A DNA stretch of 64,000 bases from Cymodocea nodosa (Eukaryota; Streptophyta; Magnoliopsida; Alismatales; Cymodoceaceae), in the NCBI GenBank assembly GCA_036874045.1, contig CM072335.1, forward strand, positions 4,422,001 through 4,486,000, read 5' to 3'. The notes below the pieces were generated by a model. The model was not told the DNA's origin and did no database searches. It was given only the letters and a program-made list of their open reading frames with translations. Positions within the stretch are counted from its first letter, which is position 1. Every line of letters starts with the position of its first letter. Both the position numbers and the translations under genes were made by a program. Shown here one piece after another: positions 57,069-64,000 of the stretch.

Positions 57069-57760
57069 TTTGATCACTGTTTAATAGGGGATCTAATCTT
57101 CTGTTCAAGGAGGAGGAATGCCCTGCTACAACCTTATTTATAGTGAACGTGAAGGCATGGAGATATTTCTTTTTATACAAGATCTATGGTACTATATCAT
57201 GGATGGTGTTTGCAACGCATTGGGCTAAACAAGTTTTATTGTATTATTGTTTTCAATGTCTAGTTTGTAGACATGATGTTTCTTAACTCTTGTCATTATG
57301 GAAAGTTAGAAAAATTAAAAATGATTTTATTGTTTCAATATTCAAATATGAATGATGTTGATTTGACAACATACCAACTTCCACCTAGATAACGAAATGT
57401 GTCCATAGCTTTTCTTTTTATTCGACGTGTATGCAATAATCACACGGATAATGACCAAGTGCCCAATTTCTCCGTTATCCATGATATTCTTAACAGGGCT
57501 ATGAGTTTGTCTTAATACCTTTCTTGCTTTAAATTTATTAATTATCAAAATAGTTTTGTATTAATTTGAACATTAACATCATCAACTCTTCACATTAAAT
57601 GATGAATGTTTAGATAGGTTTTTTATTTTGAAATACAATTAGTAGTATATATTTAAGGGTCTCTCAAAAATTATCTCGTAATTTTGTACCTTATAATTTC
57701 TTTTGAGAAGTATGACTAGTATGCATTATGTCTATATATTAAAAGATACACAAAAATTCA
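57069..57760 (-). promoter_or_regulatory. Upstream region of peptide gene copy 3
   Basis: Aligns in reverse with 18915-19625. TATAAATA (minus strand) at 57142-57135. It includes the same 'ttcttttgagaagtatgac' and 'ggtctctcaaaaattatctc' words (plus-strand reading here) seen upstream of copy 1. Promoter conservation despite a broken splice site suggests that the break is recent. Confidence 0.7.
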
Positions 57761-58580
57761 AAGTTATAACATTTCATTATTTATAAAATGAAAGTACAAG
57801 TTTTTGTTTTGCAATATAATTTTGCAAAGAAATTGATAGAAAATATTAAGAATCTATCATTTATATATGCATTTCCATTTCAACTTTGTATTCTACCATG
57901 AGAGGTATTTTGGTAATTTTATTATACACCATAGATATTGTGGTAATTTTGTCCACGAGTGTATCATCTTTACATTTATGCATGTTATTAATGTCAATAT
58001 ATATGTTATATTATTTAGGATCATATCTACGAACTTTTTTTATATTTGTGCATATACAATAGCATTTTAGTCCTTTTCACCCATACATGAAAGTACTTTA
58101 TATTTTTTCCTTGATATTTTGACATTTATATATTTCCATATCAAATATATATATATTAGATAGTTTAGGCTTCGTGTAGAAGCATATTGTATTTTGGCAA
58201 AGTTAAGAGTATTTTGGTAATTTTACTTTTACACAAGGATATTTTATATTTTTTCCTCAATATATTGATATTTATATTTTTCATGTTAAAATATATTTTT
58301 AGATAGTTTAAGCTCTTTTCTAGGAGCACTTTATATTTTGAGAATTTATATATTTTATATCAAAAATATTTGATTTTTACTTTGGATATTTATATCTTAT
58401 ATCCAAAATATCTTGATTTGATTTTAGATATTTATATTTTATATCTAAAATATTTTATCTTATTTCAAATATTTATATTTTATATCAAATGCTTGGCAAG
58501 GTTGGCAAATGTTTCAAATATTTTTATTTTATATTTCAAATATTTATATTTTATTTCAAATATTTTAAGATAGTCAAGGT
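57761..58580 (-). repeat. Distal upstream region shared with gene 2
   Basis: 58214-58500 matches 31640-31892 in reverse. The part 57181-58214 (about 1.03 kb) is present here but absent between the matching parts of copy 2. AT-rich units 'tttatatcttatatccaaaa' and similar repeat between 58350 and 58570. Confidence 0.7.
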
Positions 58581-60807
58581 GGGCAAATGTTTGATTAATC
58601 CACCGAGGTAGAGATTGTTACGGGTGTCAAAACTTTTGTAGAAAGTGTCATGGTGTAAATCCTGAGGTGGATCACACCATATAAATATCGATAATCAAAG
58701 AGAAGAAAGGACCTACTCCAAAATCTAAGAGGCACCCAACTCCTAAACTCTTAATACCTAGACTTCGTGCGAGAGCTTTACTGCATGCACCTTCGAACAT
58801 TCCTCTTCTATTTTTTAGGTAAACATCTGTCACAAACATTTTATGAATCGATCCATTTTATCAATATCATATAATAATGAAGCCTAGGGAATTATTAAAA
58901 GTATCAGTCATTATCTTTTTACTATTTATTGTTTGCATGCCCCTTTTTATTGTTTATCCTTTTATTTTTTTACTGTATATCGAACGAAAAAATGATAAAT
59001 ATGTAAAAGAAAAAGGACATTTATTTCACACATCACTTGTCTTTACCATTACAGAACCTGCTGAAATGCATGAAAAATGTTTACATCCAGAAGAGAAAGA
59101 GAAATACCAATGGGAAACATGTTTACATGTGTGAGACATGTTGATATTGTACAACCTTAAGAAGCTAAGGAATTTATATATATGAGAGACAATGAATTTA
59201 TTTCATTGCCCAAAAGTTATGGGAATGGGATAGAGGAAGTGGAGAGAGAGAAAAAGATAGAGAGAAGTGGAGAATGTAAGAAGAAGAAGAGGATGTGAAC
59301 TTGCAGTTATACTAATGCTTTTGTTAATGTAATTTTGATGTTATTTCTGTCTTAGTTCTTTGTTTTAGCTTCATGAATTTTTACTACCCTACAAGGTAAT
59401 ATGATCGAAAAGGCAACTTTTTATCAAATTTTGAAATTTAATTCATGTCTTGTTTCCTCTTTTCTTATGGAATACTATGATCTGTGACACTGTTTATAGC
59501 CCTTTATCGTAACACAATGTCATTATGCTATTTGTCCATATGAAAGAAGTGTCGAGAGAACTTGCTTAAAAAAAGGATGCTGACATCCCTTTTGTGGTGT
59601 TAACACTAACATAGCTCTTTCCACTTATTTATGTGGACTGGTGGTACATGGTAATGTTGATTACATTACATGACTGCTTGAAAAGGGATCTTACATATCG
59701 ATTGTTTTATGTAAACAAACTTCTTTTTGGCAATTCATGTGACATTATAACTTATAAGTAAGATTTCTGTAGCTTCTCTTATAATATTTTAGCTAAATAT
59801 TAACTTAAACCTTCAATAGATATTAAATAATGACAGTGTATTAATAAGGAAAACTTGCCCCCGCGCTTCAAATAATTCAGTATTCCGTCCTTGGTCCTGT
59901 AGAAGAAAACCAAAACCATTTAAGATTTTTGTGGAACCATAAGCCAGTTGTCTCGTAAATTGTGAGATATCCTGCTGAAGAGCCCTTTAAGCCAGTTGAC
60001 TGACATAAGCAAGAAGAGGCTTAGAAGAAGCAATTGGCCAGAAGTGTCAAGGGCTAATGTTTCATCTTATAAGACTTCATAACTTTATAACCAAGAATTA
60101 AGACTATTTAACGCTTTTCTATACTTGTGATAAGCCTTTTAGCCAACAGGAATATCATTCTTTTATTGTCAAAACAAAGTGCTTAAGTCATTAAAGACGT
60201 ATATGAGGTCCTAATATTCTGACTGTCATATTAAATTTGACTTAAAATTAATTAAAAAACTCCTCCTTGTGTTATAAGATCCCACAACCATCGTCATGTT
60301 CCTAAGAGGAAGAGTCGTACGTAAGTTGACGGTAAGAATTAAAAGAGGAAGAGAGAGGGAGAGATATTTCAAGAACATCATCATTTAAGTAATTATTTTT
60401 AGTTGTTTGGACATCAAATATGGTTTATAACGTCGACCGAAGTATATATTTCAATAATGATTATTATTAGGTTTTCTCTTACGAAATCGATCCTATGATA
60501 GATGTTAGCTTGAACCATGTATGCCTCATTGTTTTTCCTCAAAGCATGCGATCAAACTTATGTTATAATTTTCTTTGCTAGTTTTTCGTATATAACTATT
60601 TTGTTAAACCTACTACAAATATCACAACCTTCGTCTAAGATGTCTACTACAGGTAGGTATTCTCTTCAATCTCTCGTCTTTGTGGATATTCAGGACAGTG
60701 AAGTTTATGAATTGGGAATAAGAAGCCTTCAAGTTACCTGATTTATGTGTGAGGATGATTGGAAGCACACAGGAAGGGAGTTTAGGGGAAGTGCAAAACT
60801 TGTGTCA
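58581..60807. other. Spacer between peptide gene 3 and the RUS gene
   Basis: No gene supported. A plus-strand frame at 58877-59134 has a hydrophobic start (LLKVSVIIFLLFIVCMPLFI) but no homology I know and no supporting promoter, so I do not call it. A purine-rich (GA) patch lies at 59235-59300. The last several hundred bases before 60808 would include the 3' UTR of the minus-strand gene. Confidence 0.4.
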
Positions 60808-62466
60808 TTATTCCCCAGTAATAAATTTGCTGGTGGGTTCCTCTAGAAGCACGGCCATGGGAACCTTCAGACGGATATCCTGACTACTCCAGCCAGCTCC
60901 CTCTAATTTATCTAAAAAATCATCAAATTCCTCTTCAAGGTTCCGAAGGCTTTCCTCTAAGTAATCAGAAACGCTTCTAGATTGTCTCTCCAAATGTTCA
61001 TTGAGCCAATATGCTTGCCACAGGCTTCTTAAAACGGACATGCTTGAAGCCCCAACCTGCAAAAAAGAGGATTTTTCCCTTGTTCATATCCAGGTATTCG
61101 TTTCCTTTCAAAATTTATTAGATTCAACGTGAAATTGAGATATCAGAATTTCATTAAATTAGCAGCTAGCAGATCAAAAAAACCTTAAATGAGACGATGA
61201 ATTCAACACCTCCGGTGTGTGTTTTCTTGAATGTCAGGATGTACCGCTCCCTGCTATACAGCCTCAGAAGACTCTCCACCTGTTTTATGTTTCCAAATGG
61301 ATCGATCAAACACGGTTCAGTAATGGGATCGATGAAACAACAGTCTCTTTAAGCAGTTTCTCATCAAAATATAATTAATAAATAGTTCAAATAATGTAAA
61401 TGCCAGAACGACTTCAATAATTGATAATTGAGTCAATATTAGCACGTTACCATGGACAACAATAATTCTATCATGTAGTATGTGATGTGCTAGTCTTCAT
61501 ATCTAATGCATGCCATTTGCAACTTTCTTTTTGAACATTAGCTTCGAAATATTCACAGTTTTCAGGAAGATATTTTATAATTTATAATATCTTATGAATA
61601 ATACTAATGCAACACATAGAGCCAAAATAAGTACCACAAAGGTAGGATTCTCTAAGTCAATTATAGTACTCAGAGTTGCACCAAATTGAATTCGTGGCTG
61701 TGAGAATCTTTCCCAAGACAATATATCCTCTTCCTTGTTGCAGTTGACATAATCTGTGTTGAAACAGAAGTTAAATTCATATTTCCATTCTATTATAAGA
61801 GAAACACCAAGCTCTAAGGATGATTTGCATTGCACCAGTTACTGTTCTGTGTAAAACATGTGATTTTACAAGTATTCTGGCACGCTTGAGATTTACCTAC
61901 CATGCCAAAGACAAATGATATCAATAGTGAGCATGACAAACGTAAGAAAATTAGCTAGCCAGGCCAGGGAAAAAACAATATCATTGATGGCCATGACAGA
62001 TATATGAAAATTTGTGCAAGAGGTTTATATAAGAATTCAATTTTTTTTTAAAAAAAGGCAAATAGTAGGAAACTAGGGACGTTCTTTCAGGCCTTCAACT
62101 TCAAGGACAAGGTACCTTAGTAAAAGAGTTAGTTTGGCACTGTCTGGAAAACTTCAAGGATTTTTTTACTTCAGAATTTAAAGATAAAAACTCCTCTTAC
62201 AGTGGGAAATCTGAGAACCAACAGAGACCGATATCGTAACCAAAGATGCAGAATACGGATGCTTAGCCAAGTGAGAACTACTGTGCTATATGATGTTTGA
62301 AGTCCCGGTGTGTCCTGAAAATTGTACCAAGACAATTAACATATAAATAAAGCTGATTGTGGCTATCACAAACTCTTAAAGACATCACTAACAATGAGAA
62401 ATGTACCAATAGTAGTATGCCAAGGGAAAGTCCAATCAACTGAGCTACTACTTCCCAGACCTCTTC
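60808..62466 (-). CDS. RUS (root UVB sensitive, DUF647) family protein, C-terminal exons
   Basis: Six minus-strand exons, all with AG acceptors and GT donors and compatible phases: 62466-62407, 62314-62201, 61896-61836, 61753-61638, 61279-61184 and 61056-60808, giving 231 C-terminal residues ending KFITGE. Motifs in order: a hydrophobic EVVAQLIGLSLGILLL; SIRILHLWLRYRSLLVL; VNLKRARILVKSHVLH; CNKEEDILSWERFSQPRI; LLRLYSRERYILTF; VSFKVGASSMSVLRSLWQAY; FDDFLDKLEGAGWSSQ. This order is that of plant RUS proteins, and the LKRARILV plus EDILSW combination looks most like RUS5, which is a tentative subgroup call. RUS proteins act in UV-B sensing, auxin-related and vitamin-B6-linked growth control. Family members are roughly twice this length, so the N-terminal half (most of DUF647) is missing or lies past the LINE and the right edge. 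Exon 62314-62201 could be extended only at its acceptor. Confidence 0.88.
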
Positions 62467-62869
62467 CTGGGATATTAAAGCATGGTAAGATATGAGATTG
62501 GATCAGTCTCAGTTATAAAGATGAAAATGGGTATAGCATGATTACGACCTCATACGGTCAAAGAATGCTCTGTTACCAGATCTAAAAGGATGTGAGAAAG
62601 CAGATTTCTGGGAAAATATCAAGTGATCAATTAAAAGAATTAAAAAGTTAAGATTCATGTAACATACATGGAAAATCTGTAGCCTAGACACTGTTGAATC
62701 CTTATGTTTAAGACGTGTCTCATAAAGAGATTCAAGCTTGCAATTTTGTGTAAATATCCATTGTAGTTAGGGATCCTCATAAGATTTCCTAATTAACAGC
62801 TTCAGCCACAGCTTTTTTATTAGAAGATACAAATACAACAATAATCTGAGTCATAATTTCACTACATAG
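62467..62869 (-). other. Intron or 5' remnant of the RUS gene
   Basis: A possible exon at 62607-62548 (minus; AAATCTGCTTTC... after TTTCCCAG) reads KSAFSHPFRSGNRAFFDRM, but its donor phase does not fit the next exon and I cannot match it to the family. Otherwise intron-like. The conserved RUS segment that should precede EEVW was not found. Confidence 0.35.
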
Positions 62870-62919
62870 GATAGACCACAAATCCTTTTCATCCGATAGA
62901 CCACAAATCCTTTTCATCC
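62870..62919. repeat. 25-bp tandem duplication at LINE edge
   Basis: 'gatagaccacaaatcctttt' plus catcc occurs at 62870-62894 and 62895-62919, just outside the 3' end of the LINE. It may be a tail repeat or a target-site duplication partner. Confidence 0.7.
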
Positions 62920-62939
62920 AAATATTTCTATTTATTGTC

Positions 62940-64000
62940 AAGTCTTTGATTAAATTACATAAATTTAAATCTTTTCATGCAATTTTTTACCATGTATTTT
63001 AAGTTTACTTTTACTTTTAATTTTTTCCATACTGATTAAATATTCTCTCCAATGCATTCATTAATCTCCTAATGATATGATCAAACCATGTAAATCATTT
63101 TTCTCTTATCTTCAATAAATGCAACTCCTACTTTATTCCTAATAAAATTGTTTTTAAATTTATTTATTATAATATTACCACTCATCCATAAGCATACATA
63201 TTTTAGTAATACCAACTTTTTGCATATAGTCATATTTTATGGTCCAACATTTTGAGTTATAAAGTATGGTTGGACAAATAGCAATTTTATAGAATTTTTT
63301 TTTTATTTTAAAGATATCATCCTATCACATTATACTTAAAAAACATTTTTCCATTTCATCGATGCTATTTTAATCTATAAATAACATCCTCTATAATTTC
63401 ACCACTACCACTTATCATAAATACCAAATATTTAAAAATTTTACTTTTATAAATCTTATAGTCATCTACATATATACTTTCATTATTATTCCTATTTTTA
63501 TTAAACCTACATTCCATATTTTCAGTTTTTAACCTACTCAATTTAAATCCTCTGGACTTTAAAGTGTCTCTCCATAATTCTTATTTAAAACTAATTCCTA
63601 CTTGCTTTCATCAAATAAAATTGTCATTAGCAAATAGTATACATCAAGGTATTTCTCCTTAAATTTCTTTAGTTATTCCATCGATAATTAAGACAAAAAA
63701 AATATAAACTTAGGAAGAACCCTTTGTGTAAACTTATACCTATTCCCTAGTAACTACTCTTTCATAGGTATCATTTATAATATCAGTATATCTTATTACT
63801 ACTTTTCTTTCTGATATTCACCACAATAGGTTTTTAGATACACTATTATAAGTTTTTTTAAATCAATAAAAATCATATAGAAGTATTTTTCTTAACTCTA
63901 AAGTTTTCTATTAGTTGTATAAGTAAATATATAACTTCTATTGTTGACCTCTGGCATAAACTTATTGATTTTCAATGACTTTTTCCCATAATTTCATAGT
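62940..64000 (-). mobile_element. RTE-type LINE reverse transcriptase, C-terminal part
   Basis: Minus strand, open to the right edge. Although stops are frequent, the order of conserved blocks is clear: a YTDIINDTYE-like block and VYTKGSS near 63780-63700; ELWRDTLKSRGFKLSRLKTE at about 63590-63530, the usual 'S.TE.M.C' end; FKYLVFMISG near 63420; TILYN-like near 63265; MSGNIINKFKNNFIRNKVGVA near 63190-63115; and FTWFDHIIRRLMNA near 63090-63050, the C-terminal WFGHV.RR motif. The catalytic FADD block would lie near 63640 and is badly worn. The 3' end faces the RUS exons. Confidence 0.85.

Noticed and set aside
56953..57180. Minus-strand frame of 75 codons over the third peptide locus
   Set aside because: It is in a different frame from the conserved signal-peptide exon and starts upstream of the TATA word.
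58877..59134. Plus-strand frame with a hydrophobic N-terminus
   Set aside because: No homologous copy, promoter or family support; length is within chance for AT-rich DNA.
62548..62607. Possible extra 5' exon of the RUS gene
   Set aside because: Acceptor is good but the donor phase does not join the next exon and the peptide does not resemble the family.
1..64000. tRNA, rRNA or known small RNA genes
   Set aside because: No cloverleaf or rRNA signature was seen by eye on either strand; the only tRNA-related sequence is the retroelement primer-binding site at 28613.

Overview
The window is nuclear DNA of a flowering plant, probably gene-poor intergenic sequence. It is strongly AT-rich, has GT-AG spliced genes, and most of it is decayed, nested LTR retrotransposons of the Copia (Sirevirus-like) and Gypsy (Athila/Tat-like) types plus one RTE-type LINE. 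The species, and whether it is a monocot or eudicot, cannot be read from the sequence. No retroelement here looks autonomous: every pol or gag region carries stops, frameshifts or truncations, and no complete element with two matching LTRs was found.

Layout. 1-4.7 kb: a duplicated segment (sister at 55.0-55.6 kb) and three tandem-repeat arrays of 54 bp, about 20 bp and 38 bp. 4.8-17.8 kb: LTR families called here B (4.8-6.0 and 16.8-17.8 kb) and A (7.2-8.6 kb), a minus-strand Copia gag/protease/pre-integrase remnant (11.6-13.2 kb), Gypsy gag fragments, and third-ORF-like fragments. 18.9-20.3 kb: the first of three small two-exon genes for a secreted His/Cys-rich peptide of 80 residues. 20.9-29.9 kb: minisatellite, an orphan promoter of the same gene family, a Copia 5' fragment and a deletion derivative of an LTR-A element. 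31.4-32.7 kb: second peptide gene. 33.4-44.8 kb: long non-coding Gypsy-associated blocks (family R1) around gag and PR-RT remnants on the minus strand. 44.8-54.4 kb: a Sirevirus-like Copia element keeping RT, RNase H, an env-like third ORF, a polypurine tract and the 3' LTR; an R1 block interrupts its RNase H. 56.7-57.8 kb: third peptide gene copy on the minus strand, with a broken splice donor. 60.8-62.5 kb: the C-terminal exons of a ROOT UVB SENSITIVE (RUS/DUF647) gene on the minus strand. 62.9-64.0 kb: an RTE LINE.

The host-gene story is a small dispersed cluster of secreted peptide genes, three with coding sequence and one left only as a promoter, that grew by segmental duplication and was then spread apart by retroelement insertion. 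The copies share promoter, intron and 3' flank, but the mature-peptide exon changes almost only at amino-acid-altering positions. All functional statements are from reading the sequence; no database search was possible.
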